A model generated the notes under the pieces. It ran no database searches, had not been told where the DNA came from, and was given only the letters and a program-made list of their open reading frames with translations. A stretch of 64,000 bases of DNA from an uncultured Sulfurimonas sp. Its GTDB lineage: Bacteria; Campylobacterota; Campylobacteria; Campylobacterales; Sulfurimonadaceae. The first letter of the stretch is position 1. Every line of letters starts with the position of its first letter. Where the stretch lies: the NCBI RefSeq assembly GCF_963662755.1, contig NZ_OY759725.1, positions 186,001 to 250,000 on the forward strand, in the 5' to 3' direction. The translations under genes were made by a program, and so were the position numbers. Shown here one piece after another: positions 35,792 through 45,912 of the stretch.

Positions 35792-38020
35792 CTAGAGTAT
35801 TTGACGAACGCCTTTCGTATTTGGAGCAGATAAAACACCTTCTCCTTCTAGTTGCTCTATTATCCTAGCTGAACGGTTATAACCTACTTGAAGTTTTCGT
35901 TGCAGATAAGATATAGAAGTCTTTCTATCTGTAATTATTACACTTTTAGCTTCCGTATATAAGGGATCAAGTTCTTCATATGTTTCACTTCTAGAAATAG
36001 TATCTTCTTCATTTTCTTCAATTAAAAAACTTTTATCGTAATTTGCCCCTCTTTGAGACTTAATAAACTCAACAATACTTTCTATCTCATCTTCTGAACT
36101 CCAAGGAGCATGAAGTCTAACTAATCCTGTAGAACCAGGAGGAGTAAAAAGCATATCTCCGCGACCAAGAAGAGATTCTGCACCCATTTGATCTAAAATA
36201 ATCTTACTATCAACCTTCTGCCCTACTCTATATGAGATACGAGATGGTAAGTTTGCTTTAATAAGTCCTGTAACAACATCGACTGATGGTCTTTGTGTAG
36301 CTACAACTAAGTGAATACCAGATGCTCTTGCCATTTGAGCAAGTCTTGCTATAGAGTGTTCTACATCTTTTCCACTTGTCATCATTAAATCTGCTAACTC
36401 ATCTATAATAACTACTATATAAGGAAAGTGCTCTCCCCCTTCGCGTTTTACTTTTGCATTGTAGTTTTCTATATTTTTAGTTTTAGTTTCACTCATAAGC
36501 TCATAACGACGTTCCATCTCTGATACCATGTTATTTAAAGCTACTATGGCTTGTTTTGGCTTTGTGATAACGGGCGTTAAGAGATGCGGAATATCATTAT
36601 ATATAGAAAACTCTAGCATCTTAGGGTCTATCATAAGAAGCCTAAGTTGATCAGGAGAGTTTTTATAAAGGAGTGAAAGTATCATTGCATTTATTCCAAC
36701 ACTTTTACCACTTCCTGTTGTTCCAGCTATAAGCAGATGCGGTAATTTTTTAAGGTCAGTTATAAAAGGTTTACCAACTATATCTTTACCAAGGGCTATT
36801 GTTAATGGGGATGAAGCTTCTTTAAATAGTTTAGAATCAAGAAGTTCTCTAAGATATATAGTATCAACTGTATCATTTGGTATCTCGATGCCAACTACAT
36901 CTTTACCTGGTATAGGAGCTTGAATACGGATAGTCTCAGCTGAGAGTGCCATTGCTAAATCATCTTGAAGATTTAAAATCTTACTAACTTTAACATTTGC
37001 TGCTGGTTTAAACTCAAAAGTAGATACAACAGGACCTGCATAAGTTCTTACTACATCGCCTTCTATTTTAAAATGTGCAAGTTTTTCTATAAGATAGCGG
37101 ATTTTATCGTCAAGTTCATTCTCATCTATGCTATGAGATTTCGTATCCACTTTTTGCAAAAAATCAACAGATGGTAGAGTGAAGTTTTTTGGTTTTTCTA
37201 CAACACCCTTTTCAATACTCTCTAAAAGTTTTGTATTTTCTTCTAGTTCATCAACTACTAAAGCATTTTTTTGCTCTTTTATCTTAGATGCTATCTCTAC
37301 AATAGTATGGGCTTGTGTATCTTTTTCATCTTCTTTTTTATCTACTTTTATCTCTTCTTCAATTTTCAACTCTTTTGTTTCTTCTACTTCTTCAATATTA
37401 GAGATATCTTCTTCTTGAATCTTTTTTAATTTACTATCTTGAGTATTTCTCAAATATGCTGGTTCATCATAGTCATTCTCAAGCATATTATCTATATCTT
37501 CTTCTACATATTTTTCTATATTTTGTTTTTGAGTTTGGATTGATTTTTCTTTTGAAGAATGTATAATATTTTTTATAAATTTAATAGATGCAAGCGTAAG
37601 CTCATGCATATTTTTATTTAAAAGTATCAAAGAAGAAACGGCAGTAATTATAAACCAAAAAACCCAAAGCCCAAAAAGCCCTATATATGGAGCTAAAAAG
37701 TCAACAAAATCTGCACCAAATTTTCCTCTAAGTTCATTATCAACAAGTAGTGCTTGAGCAAGTAAAAAAGAAAAAAACATTAAAAATGTAGCTACACTCA
37801 CCTCTAGTTTTCTAAAATTAAATGTTGTATTTCTATAAAGAAAATAAAGAGGAACTAAAAAAGCAAGTAAATAAATATAAGATATATATCCAAAATAGTT
37901 ATGATTATATGAAGCAAAAATAGCACCATATGTTCCTATAAGTCCACTATCACCGAAAATAGTTGCAAAACCAAGGTAGATTAAAATTCCAAATGTTACG
38001 ATAAATAGAGTCTCTTTCAA
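35792..38020 (-). CDS. ftsK: DNA translocase FtsK
   Basis: Septum-located pump that moves chromosome ends to the dif site during division. The 742-residue product has about four N-terminal membrane spans (to about residue 130), an acidic, Lys/Glu-rich linker, the beta domain, then the RecA-like motor with Walker A GTTGSGKSVGINA (about residue 400) and VVIIDELADLMM, and a C-terminal winged-helix gamma domain (ISYLQRKLQVGYNRSARIIEQ) that reads KOPS. The linker is shorter than in E. coli, as is usual in this phylum. Confidence 0.95.
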   Translation of the reverse strand: MKETLFIVTFGILIYLGFATIFGDSGLIGTYGAIFASYNHNYFGYISYIYLLAFLVPLYFLYRNTTFNFRKLEVSVATFLMFFSFLLAQALLVDNELRGKFGADFVDFLAPYIGLFGLWVFWFIITAVSSLILLNKNMHELTLASIKFIKNIIHSSKEKSIQTQKQNIEKYVEEDIDNMLENDYDEPAYLRNTQDSKLKKIQEEDISNIEEVEETKELKIEEEIKVDKKEDEKDTQAHTIVEIASKIKEQKNALVVDELEENTKLLESIEKGVVEKPKNFTLPSVDFLQKVDTKSHSIDENELDDKIRYLIEKLAHFKIEGDVVRTYAGPVVSTFEFKPAANVKVSKILNLQDDLAMALSAETIRIQAPIPGKDVVGIEIPNDTVDTIYLRELLDSKLFKEASSPLTIALGKDIVGKPFITDLKKLPHLLIAGTTGSGKSVGINAMILSLLYKNSPDQLRLLMIDPKMLEFSIYNDIPHLLTPVITKPKQAIVALNNMVSEMERRYELMSETKTKNIENYNAKVKREGGEHFPYIVVIIDELADLMMTSGKDVEHSIARLAQMARASGIHLVVATQRPSVDVVTGLIKANLPSRISYRVGQKVDSKIILDQMGAESLLGRGDMLFTPPGSTGLVRLHAPWSSEDEIESIVEFIKSQRGANYDKSFLIEENEEDTISRSETYEELDPLYTEAKSVIITDRKTSISYLQRKLQVGYNRSARIIEQLEGEGVLSAPNTKGVRQIL

Positions 38021-38070
38021 ATCACGTTGCCTTTAAAATGTATAAGTGTTTTATAGATGAAGTATAGCCA

Positions 38071-38097
38071 AAAATGTTCCACTACGGAACTTTTTTG
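38071..38097 (-). terminator. Terminator after flgL
   Basis: GTTCC (38076-38080) and GGAAC (38086-38090) pair around ACTAC, extended by flanking A and T runs so that it can act on both strands. It lies between flgL and the ftsK start. Confidence 0.65.
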
Positions 38098-38130
38098 ACT
38101 ATATGCAATAAAAGTGCATAACTATATAAT

Positions 38131-40242
38131 TTATAAGTAGCTTACAAGACTTAATTTTGAAACTTTTGCTATAGTAGAAAACATTGCTTCTTGGTTTAAA
38201 GTAAGCTGTTTTAACATTAAGGCAGCTTCTGCTTGGTCTGTATCTATAACTGCTGAGCGAAGAGTCATAGTACTTATTTCCAAAAGTGCCGTTCTCTCTT
38301 GTGCCATAGTTAAAGCATTAGATTGAGCACCAACAGTTGAATGTGATCTAGTAATATGGTCTTGAAGAGCATCCATTTTTGATATTGCATTTTCAATACC
38401 AAGATTTCTAACTGTACCATGTGAAGCATCTGGATAAACTTTATGATCTTCAACTGCAGTTATCATCTCATCTATCTCTTTAAAAAAGTCTGTTTTTGGG
38501 TCTACTATTGTTATTGCATTATTTGAATTAAATGACATCACAGATGCTGGTGCTCCTGCTGTAAAATCATCACTATTTGCATCATATATAGAAATAGATG
38601 CCTTAGTATCACTTGTACCAATCTCTTTAAATTGTATTTTTCCATCATAACTTAAAAATGTACTACCATTGAAATTGGCTGTTTTAATTGCCTCATCATA
38701 TGCAACTGATGTATTTGCAACAGGAAGATTATCTGTTACAACCATATTTATAACATCCATAAACTGTTGATAAGTTACTTCATCTGGATCTGAAGCTATT
38801 CTTGTGGAATCCATATTATAAATATTATAATTTGTAACTCCTCCATCGAGTGAAAAAGTTGAAACAGTAGATGGTGCAACTGCTAAGTCAATCTGAGCAT
38901 TATATGCTACACCATTAACATTATTACCACTTAATATAAATTGAGTTCCAGCCAATGTATCATCTAATGTGGAAGTTGTTCCTTTTGTTATATCGGCAAC
39001 TTCTGACAACTTAGTAGATGGAGATGCAAATGAATTATCTGATTTTAAAATTTGAGGTATGCTAGATGACAAAGTAGAGCCATTTTGTGAAAACTCTGTT
39101 CTATCATAAGTAACACCTTCTATATTTGTAGCAGATGTGTAGCCAGAATTAATAAACTCTTTTACATATAAACCAGGTGTTCCACCACCTGCTAATGTAC
39201 TCATAATATTTGAAAATTCTTTCTCACCAGCATCTAGAAGATCTATATCAGTAACATTTGCTGCATCTGCACCCGCTGTATCAAAATCAACCGCACCAAC
39301 CATATGAAAATCAAGTTTGCTTGAACCTTTTATCTTATCTTCTATAACAATTTGTCCAGATTCGTCTATACTAACATTAACAACATTTAAATTTGGTTGA
39401 TTGCCAAAAGCTTCACCAATTTGTTTCAATAACTCTTCTACATTATCATCATCTTTTAAAGATATTTTTTCCTTAATGGCAGTTCCATCACTAGAAACAC
39501 CTCTAACATAAAAATGATGTTTTAAAGTTACAGTATCAACATTTGCATCTGTATCACCCATCATATCACGAATAGTATCACTTTCTTTTAATGGTGTAGG
39601 AACTTTTTCATTATCTGCACCACTAACAAAATCATATTTATCACTTAAATTTGTTTGTGCAACATTAGTAGTAACGGTTCTTTTTGTTAAAATTTCTTCT
39701 CCGAAGAATAGTTGGTCACCTGATATATTGTATTTTTGTTGAGTTCCTGAGCCCAAAAATGCATTCATTGATCCACTATTACCATTATATGTTCCATCAG
39801 GAGAAATTGGCTTAATATCTACTGCAGTCCCTGAAAAAAGATATTGACCATTTATAGATGTATTAGCTAAATTTTTAAGGTGGTCTTCTACTACTCTAAG
39901 TTCATCAGCAATAGAATCAAGAGATGTATCACTATTTGAACCTCCAGCAGCTTGTATAAGTAAAGTTCTCATCCTATCCATAGTCGTACCAAACTCATTT
40001 AGTACAACATCTGTTTGATTTGAAATTTTATAACCACTCTCAGTACTTTTTTTAACTTGCCCTAGAGTTGCCATCTCATTATCAAGTCTCATAGTTTCTG
40101 CAAATGTTCTTACATCATCTTTTGCATACTGAATCTTGAGTCCAGATGCTATCTGCTTGTTTACATCAAAAAGGTTTTCACTAAGTTTAGAATTATTAGC
40201 TCCATATAAACCTTTGTAATACATACTAGATGTAATTCTCAT
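38131..40242 (-). CDS. flgL: Flagellar hook-filament junction protein FlgL (large form)
   Basis: Forms the second ring of the junction between hook and filament. The 703-residue product keeps the conserved coiled ends: MRITSSMYYKG with DVNKQIASGLKIQYAKDDVR at the N-terminus, and EISTMTLRSAVIDTDQAEAA plus LTLNQEAMFSTIAKVSKLSL at the C-terminus. The middle, about residues 180-600, is a large variable insert, as is usual in Campylobacterota (E. coli FlgL is about 317). A GGAGGT ribosome site and a sigma-54 promoter lie upstream. Confidence 0.92.
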   Translation of the reverse strand: MRITSSMYYKGLYGANNSKLSENLFDVNKQIASGLKIQYAKDDVRTFAETMRLDNEMATLGQVKKSTESGYKISNQTDVVLNEFGTTMDRMRTLLIQAAGGSNSDTSLDSIADELRVVEDHLKNLANTSINGQYLFSGTAVDIKPISPDGTYNGNSGSMNAFLGSGTQQKYNISGDQLFFGEEILTKRTVTTNVAQTNLSDKYDFVSGADNEKVPTPLKESDTIRDMMGDTDANVDTVTLKHHFYVRGVSSDGTAIKEKISLKDDDNVEELLKQIGEAFGNQPNLNVVNVSIDESGQIVIEDKIKGSSKLDFHMVGAVDFDTAGADAANVTDIDLLDAGEKEFSNIMSTLAGGGTPGLYVKEFINSGYTSATNIEGVTYDRTEFSQNGSTLSSSIPQILKSDNSFASPSTKLSEVADITKGTTSTLDDTLAGTQFILSGNNVNGVAYNAQIDLAVAPSTVSTFSLDGGVTNYNIYNMDSTRIASDPDEVTYQQFMDVINMVVTDNLPVANTSVAYDEAIKTANFNGSTFLSYDGKIQFKEIGTSDTKASISIYDANSDDFTAGAPASVMSFNSNNAITIVDPKTDFFKEIDEMITAVEDHKVYPDASHGTVRNLGIENAISKMDALQDHITRSHSTVGAQSNALTMAQERTALLEISTMTLRSAVIDTDQAEAALMLKQLTLNQEAMFSTIAKVSKLSLVSYL

Positions 40243-40293
40243 AACGCACCTCCGTTTGCTGTTAAAGCATTGTATCTTTTATTGTAAATAATA

Positions 40294-40311
40294 TAGCAAT
40301 AAAAGTTCCAT
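40294..40311 (-). promoter_or_regulatory. Sigma-54 promoter of flgL
   Basis: On the minus strand: TGGAAC-N5-TTGCT, with the -24 GG (40308-40309) and -12 GC (40296-40297) separated by exactly ten bases, matching the RpoN consensus. The expected start point is about 40 bases before the flgL ATG. The rpoN gene is at the right end of this window. Confidence 0.82.
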
Positions 40312-40376
40312 GTCATACCATCGACTAAATGTTATTTACTTTTAAGTAATAAATCACTATCATTGCACATCAATTA

Positions 40377-40460
40377 GCCAGAGTGGTGGAACGGTATACA
40401 CGGCGGATTCAAAATCCGCTGCCTTCGGGCTTAGGGGTTCAAATCCCCTCTCTGGTACCA
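40377..40460 (+). tRNA. tRNA-Leu (CAA)
   Basis: Acceptor stem GCCAGAG pairs with CTCTGGT, then A and an encoded CCA. The anticodon stem GCGGA/TCCGC encloses TTCAAAA, anticodon CAA. A long variable arm (TGCCTTCGGGCTTA) marks a class II tRNA, and the T arm has GGTTCAAATCC. 84 nt. Confidence 0.96.
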
Positions 40461-40592
40461 CTTTTTATAAAACTTTTATACTACTTCTTTTTAACTTCAT
40501 TCTTTACAACTATTAAATAAAATTGTTTGATTAGTCATTTTGTGATATAACTAGAAATAAATAATTTATAATAAATATTAAGGAAGCATGAT

Positions 40593-43500
40593 TTGGAAGT
40601 TATTGATATTTTTCCTTGGGATAAAAATTTTAACACTGGACTTGATCTAGTTGATAAACAACATAAAAAACTTGTAGAAATACTAAATAACTTAGCAAGT
40701 CATGTTGCATATAGTTCTAGTGAGAAGGACTTAAACGCTATTTTTGATGAACTAGCTGAATATGCCGTTTATCATTTTAAAACTGAAGAAGCTATATGGC
40801 ATCAGTATCTGCCAAATGACCCTCTCGACGTTGAACATCAAGCTATACATAAAGACTTTGTTGATACTGTCATGAAACTAAAAAGTGAACAAAACACTAG
40901 ACCTATCATCGAACTTGCCCAAGAAGCACTTGCTTTTCTTACTCGTTGGTTAGCATCTCATATCTTAGAAACTGACAGATACATGGCGTATATAGTTTTT
41001 GCTTTAGAGGACAAACTAGATCTTGATGCAGCAAAAGTACACGCAAATGTAGCAATGAGCGGTTCTTCTCGTTTACTTATTGATATCATATTGTCTATTT
41101 ATTCTACTATTTCTTCCAATACTATCCACTTGATGCGTGAACTTAAAATACATCGAAATCTTGAACAACATGTTGATAGTCAAGACCGATATCGAAATTT
41201 ACTTTTAGAACTTTCTACAAATTTTATTAATTTACCACTTGATGAAATTGATTTTAATATAAAAAACGCACTAGAAAAAATAGCAATTTTTTTAAACACA
41301 GATCGTGCATATATTTTTGATTATAATTATATTGCACAAACAACGACAAATACATATGAATGGTGTGCAGAAGGTATAATACCCCAGATTGAAGAGCTTC
41401 AAAATGTACCAATGAGTTTTATACCAGGATGGCCTGAACTTCATGCTAAGGGTGAATATGTTTTGATTCAAGATATTGATGCTCTCGAAGAGGGTCCTTT
41501 ACGTGAAGTTTTATTTCCTCAAGGCATAAAAAGTCTTGTCGCATTTCCTCTTATTGAAGATTCAAAATGTATAGGTTTTATAGGATTTGATGCCGTAAAA
41601 ACAAAACATACTTACTCTTCAAATGAAATTAGCATCCTAGAAATTTTTAGTAAACTTCTTTGTAACATTACAAATAGAAGAAACTATGAATCTAAACTCT
41701 CACATGAACGTACTTTTCTTAAAAGTCTTTTTCAAACAATCCCTGATTTAATTTTCACTAAAGATATCAATGGAGTTTATCTTTCATGTAACTCTCGTTT
41801 TGAAGATTTTGTTAATGCTAAAGAAGCTGATATTATCGGAAAAACAGACTATGATTTTGTAGATAAATCTTTAGCAGATTTTTTTCGATTAAATGATATA
41901 AAAGCAATGCAAAGTGCCAAACTCTCTATCAATGAAGAAACCGTCTCTTTTGCCAATGATGGACATACAGAGACACTCATGACGACAAAAGTTCCAATGT
42001 ATGATGAAAATAATAAACTTTATGGGATAATGGGTGTAGGACGAGATATTACATCCATAAAAGAGATTCAAAAAAATATTGAAGTTGAAAAAAATCGTTT
42101 CAAATTAGCGGTTGAAGGTTCACAAGATGGTATTTGGGATTGGAATTTACAAACAAATGAACTTTTATTTGGAGAACGTTTTGAAACAATGCTTGGTTAC
42201 ACTCAAGGCAGTTTGAAAAACGATGCTTCAACTTGGTTTAACTTACTTCATCCTGAAGATACAGAACGAGCAAGTAAAAATGTTTATAACTATTTAGATG
42301 CAAAAGGTAAAGGTCTCTTTGAATGTACTTTTCGTTTACAAGCAAATGATGGCTCTTGGAGATGGATTTTAGGTCGTGCTAAAGCACAATTTAACAATGA
42401 AGGAAAAGCTCTAAGACTTGTAGGTTTCAATACTGACATTACAGAAAAAAAACTTTTAGAAGAAGAGCTAAAATATAGTTATACAACACTTCATAAACTA
42501 ACAGAAAATATTCCAGGAGCAATATTCCAATATAAACTTTATCCAGATGGAAGTTCAAGCTTTCCTTATTTTAGCAAGGGTATTGAAAATATATTTGATA
42601 TATCTGTAGAAGATATACTCAAAAATGCAAATTCTATCTTAAAACTTACGCATCCAGAAGATAGAGATATATTTAATACTTCAGTTGTAAATTCATCAAA
42701 AACAATGCAAGAATGGAATCTAGAGTATAGAGCAAATGTGCCAAAAAAAGGTGTAGTTTGGATTCAAGGAAAAGCAAAACCAGAAAAACTTGAAGATGGT
42801 AGCATCTTATGGCATGGTGTTATTAGTGATATTAGTGCAAGAAAAACTTTAGAACTTAAGTATACACAACAAGCAAAAATTATAGATCAAATACATGATG
42901 GCGTAGTTATAACTGACCTTGAGGGTTATCTTACAAAATGGAATCGTGGAGCAGAAATATTACTAGGATATACATCTCAAGAGATTATAGGTAAGCACGT
43001 AACTATACTTTACCTTGAAAAAGATTTTGAATCACTAAATGAAAATATTGAGACATTAATGAAAGATGGAGAGCTCAATATAATAAGAAAAGTAGTTAAA
43101 AAATCTAAAGAGATTATAGATATTGATTTATCACTTTCACTTTTAAAGGATGAAAAAGATAAACCTATTGGTATGATAGGTTATGTTCAAGATATAACAA
43201 AACGAAAACAAGCAGAAAACGAATTAGCACAACAACATAAATATATGCAGTCTATAATAGATGGTGTAGATGATCCTATTATGGTAATTGAAGAAAACTA
43301 CAATATAAAAATCATGAATGAAAGTCTAAAAAAACATTTACATAATTTTACTATTGCAGATCCACTACATCCAAAATGTTATGAAGTCTCACATCATCGT
43401 TCAACTCCTTGTGATGGACAAAATCATCCCTGCCCCTTACAAGATGTTCTAGAAACTGGAAAACATACTTCAGTTATACATAAACATGACACAAAAGATG

Positions 43501-44939
43501 GCAAAGCTCGTTCTATTGAACTCTCAGCAAGTCCACTATTTAATGAAGATAAAAAGTGCATTGGTATTATTGAAGTTGCTAGAGATATAACAAAACATTT
43601 AAATATACAAGAAGAATTAAAAAAACAAAAAAATAATTTTAACTATCAAGCACACCACGACTCATTAACGGGACTTCCAAATAGAGCACTTTTTAACGAT
43701 AGACTAGAAAAAGCCATCGAAACAGCAAAACGAAATAAAACAAAAATAGCATTACTTTTTATTGACTTAGACCACTTTAAAGAAATCAATGATTCTTTAG
43801 GTCATAACTATGGTGATGAGATTTTAAAAAGTGTTAGCAAGAAACTAGATGCAACCATTAGAGATGAAGATACTCTAGCAAGATTGGGTGGAGATGAATT
43901 TACTATTATTTTAGAGAAGTTGTCTCATACTCAAGATGCATCTAAGATTGCAAACAAGATACTAGATGCTTTATCTCAAGCAATTGCTATAGATGACAAT
44001 ATACTATATGTTCGATGTAGTATAGGTATAAGCATCTATCCTGATGATGGTTTATCTGCTTTAAATCTTTTAAAATTTGCTGATTCTGCTATGTATAAAG
44101 CAAAAGATGAGGGAAGAAACAACTATCAGTACTACAACTCAAGCATGACTGAACTTGCATTTGAGAGAGTTGTTATGGAGACAAGTTTAAGAATGGCATT
44201 GAAAAATAAAGAGTTTGTAGTTTTTTATCAACCTCAAATCAATGGAGCTACAGATAAACTTATAGGCATGGAAGCATTGGTTAGATGGCAGCATCCAACA
44301 ATGGGATTAGTTTCACCGATTAAGTTTATATCTCTTGCAGAGTCAACAGGACTTATAGTTGAGTTGGGTAGATATGTAATGAAAACAGCTATGACTCAAG
44401 TAGCTAATTGGTATAAAAGTGGATTAAATCCAGGTATTCTTGCTATAAATTTAACTATTCAGCAACTAAAACAAGATGATTTTGTTTATGTGTTACAAAA
44501 CTTAATAAAAGAAACTGGCTGTAAAGCAGAGTGGCTAGAACTAGAAGTAACTGAAGGTCAAATTATGACCAATCCTGATGAAGCTATAAAAATATTAGAA
44601 CAAATTAGTGATATGGGAATAGAGTTGGCAATTGATGATTTTGGAACAGGTTATTCATCTTTGGCATATCTTAGAAGACTACCTATAGATAAACTAAAAA
44701 TAGATCAAGCTTTTATACGAAACTTACCAGATGATGAAGAAGACTCAGCCATCGCAAAAGCGATTATAGCACTTGGGCAAAGTTTATATTTAAAAGTAAT
44801 AGCTGAGGGTGTTGAAACAAAAGCACAAAAAGATTTTGTAGTTGAGAATGGATGTGAGAATATTCAAGGATACTTTTATTCCAAACCATTACCTGCTAGT
44901 GAATTAGAAGTATTATTGAACAATGGTTTTGATAGATAG
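40593..44939 (+). CDS. Hemerythrin-GAF-multi-PAS diguanylate cyclase/phosphodiesterase
   Basis: A 1448-residue, apparently cytosolic signalling protein that should make and/or break cyclic di-GMP. Domain order: bacteriohemerythrin (1-135) with a full di-iron set H24, H61, E65, H82, H86, H123, D128, so it can likely bind oxygen; a linker; GAF (about 200-370); five PAS units (about 370-1010), the fifth carrying a Cys cluster (KCYEVSHH, PCDGQNHPCPL); GGDEF with intact GGDEF at 1099-1103; EAL with EALVRW at 1227 and DDFGTGYSSL. The start is TTG at 40593 behind AAGGAAG; the ATG at 40588 is in another frame. It is a single-gene unit after tRNA-Leu. Which catalytic activity dominates is unknown. Confidence 0.93.
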   Translation: MEVIDIFPWDKNFNTGLDLVDKQHKKLVEILNNLASHVAYSSSEKDLNAIFDELAEYAVYHFKTEEAIWHQYLPNDPLDVEHQAIHKDFVDTVMKLKSEQNTRPIIELAQEALAFLTRWLASHILETDRYMAYIVFALEDKLDLDAAKVHANVAMSGSSRLLIDIILSIYSTISSNTIHLMRELKIHRNLEQHVDSQDRYRNLLLELSTNFINLPLDEIDFNIKNALEKIAIFLNTDRAYIFDYNYIAQTTTNTYEWCAEGIIPQIEELQNVPMSFIPGWPELHAKGEYVLIQDIDALEEGPLREVLFPQGIKSLVAFPLIEDSKCIGFIGFDAVKTKHTYSSNEISILEIFSKLLCNITNRRNYESKLSHERTFLKSLFQTIPDLIFTKDINGVYLSCNSRFEDFVNAKEADIIGKTDYDFVDKSLADFFRLNDIKAMQSAKLSINEETVSFANDGHTETLMTTKVPMYDENNKLYGIMGVGRDITSIKEIQKNIEVEKNRFKLAVEGSQDGIWDWNLQTNELLFGERFETMLGYTQGSLKNDASTWFNLLHPEDTERASKNVYNYLDAKGKGLFECTFRLQANDGSWRWILGRAKAQFNNEGKALRLVGFNTDITEKKLLEEELKYSYTTLHKLTENIPGAIFQYKLYPDGSSSFPYFSKGIENIFDISVEDILKNANSILKLTHPEDRDIFNTSVVNSSKTMQEWNLEYRANVPKKGVVWIQGKAKPEKLEDGSILWHGVISDISARKTLELKYTQQAKIIDQIHDGVVITDLEGYLTKWNRGAEILLGYTSQEIIGKHVTILYLEKDFESLNENIETLMKDGELNIIRKVVKKSKEIIDIDLSLSLLKDEKDKPIGMIGYVQDITKRKQAENELAQQHKYMQSIIDGVDDPIMVIEENYNIKIMNESLKKHLHNFTIADPLHPKCYEVSHHRSTPCDGQNHPCPLQDVLETGKHTSVIHKHDTKDGKARSIELSASPLFNEDKKCIGIIEVARDITKHLNIQEELKKQKNNFNYQAHHDSLTGLPNRALFNDRLEKAIETAKRNKTKIALLFIDLDHFKEINDSLGHNYGDEILKSVSKKLDATIRDEDTLARLGGDEFTIILEKLSHTQDASKIANKILDALSQAIAIDDNILYVRCSIGISIYPDDGLSALNLLKFADSAMYKAKDEGRNNYQYYNSSMTELAFERVVMETSLRMALKNKEFVVFYQPQINGATDKLIGMEALVRWQHPTMGLVSPIKFISLAESTGLIVELGRYVMKTAMTQVANWYKSGLNPGILAINLTIQQLKQDDFVYVLQNLIKETGCKAEWLELEVTEGQIMTNPDEAIKILEQISDMGIELAIDDFGTGYSSLAYLRRLPIDKLKIDQAFIRNLPDDEEDSAIAKAIIALGQSLYLKVIAEGVETKAQKDFVVENGCENIQGYFYSKPLPASELEVLLNNGFDR

Positions 44940-45017
44940 TTTAAAAAGTTTTTTATTGTTTTAGGCTTATTCAAGTGGACATTTACATATTTTTTATTTT
45001 TAACTTGACTCATATGT

Positions 45018-45023
45018 TATAAT
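45018..45023 (+). promoter_or_regulatory. Extended -10 box for the flgA operon
   Basis: TG-T-TATAAT, 19 bases before the flgA ATG. The implied 5' leader is only about 13 bases and lacks a clear ribosome site. It would serve the long plus-strand operon that follows. Confidence 0.5.
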
Positions 45024-45042
45024 CCGATAAAAAAGTATTGAT

Positions 45043-45912
45043 ATGTCTGCTAAAATTTTACTTTTCATCTTACTTTCTACATTTTTGTATGCAAGTTCTA
45101 GCTTAAAAGAGACCTATTATGTAAATTCTGATGATATATATATTTCACATATTATCGCAGATGCTCCCAGAAACAAGCAAATATATAAAATTGAACCTGG
45201 AAAATATACAAAAAAAGTAAAGTCCAAAGAGCTTATAAATATACTTAAAAAAAATGGATATAGAAACTTTTTGGCTCAAAACAGATATGTAACATTTATA
45301 AAAAAAAGCCCCATTGACACCTCAAAAATAGTCTCTTATATTAAAAAACATTATACAAACAAGTATGAACATATAGATATAAAAAAAATAACAGTAGAAG
45401 CTAGAGGTTACATAGATTCTCTACCAAAAGAGTACACCATAAATTTAAGAAGTAAAGATTACCTCTCAAGAGATGGCATAGTAAGCATAACAACTCCTGA
45501 TAATAAAAAAAGTTTTCTAAATTATGATGTTAGTGCGAATGTTCAGGTTTATTTTACTAAAAGTAAAATCAAAAAAGATACTCCACTATCAGTTTTAAAT
45601 ACTGTAAAAAAGAGTATAATTCTGGACAAATTTATGGCAAAGCCCATACAAAACATAGATGCAACTGCTCTTGAGAGCAAACATCACATGAAAAAAAATA
45701 AAATTATTACAGTTAGAAATGTTGAAACACTCAGTTTAGTAAAGCAAAATTCTAATGTAAATGTTAGTCTAAATAGTAACAATATGTCTATTAGTTTTAG
45801 CGCAAAAGCTTTACAAGATGGAAAATATGGAGATCAAATAGTAGTTCAAAAAGATGACGGAACAAGACTTAAAGTAAGAGTTGTTGGAAAAAATAGAGTG
45901 GAGATAAAATGA
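45043..45912 (+). CDS. flgA: Flagellar basal body P-ring assembly protein FlgA
   Basis: Periplasmic chaperone for FlgI, the P-ring subunit. The 289-residue product has a signal peptide (MSAKILLFILLSTFLYA), a beta-rich N-terminal part, and the conserved C-terminal SAF/FlgA domain: VNVSLNSNNMSISFSAKALQ, then GDQIVVQKDDGTRLKVRVVG. The C-terminal family pattern is clear although the N-terminal half is divergent. It is first in flgA-ubiX-coaD-tmk-hisS and overlaps ubiX by 4 bp. Confidence 0.88.
   Translation: MSAKILLFILLSTFLYASSSLKETYYVNSDDIYISHIIADAPRNKQIYKIEPGKYTKKVKSKELINILKKNGYRNFLAQNRYVTFIKKSPIDTSKIVSYIKKHYTNKYEHIDIKKITVEARGYIDSLPKEYTINLRSKDYLSRDGIVSITTPDNKKSFLNYDVSANVQVYFTKSKIKKDTPLSVLNTVKKSIILDKFMAKPIQNIDATALESKHHMKKNKIITVRNVETLSLVKQNSNVNVSLNSNNMSISFSAKALQDGKYGDQIVVQKDDGTRLKVRVVGKNRVEIK

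Noticed and set aside
40588..40592. ATG start for the hemerythrin protein
   Set aside because: That ATG is out of frame; the frame with the hemerythrin motif starts at TTG 40593.
45001..45030. Sigma-28 promoter before flgA (TCCGATAA)
   Set aside because: No TAAA-type -35 lies at the right distance; the TGTTATAAT extended -10 is a better candidate.
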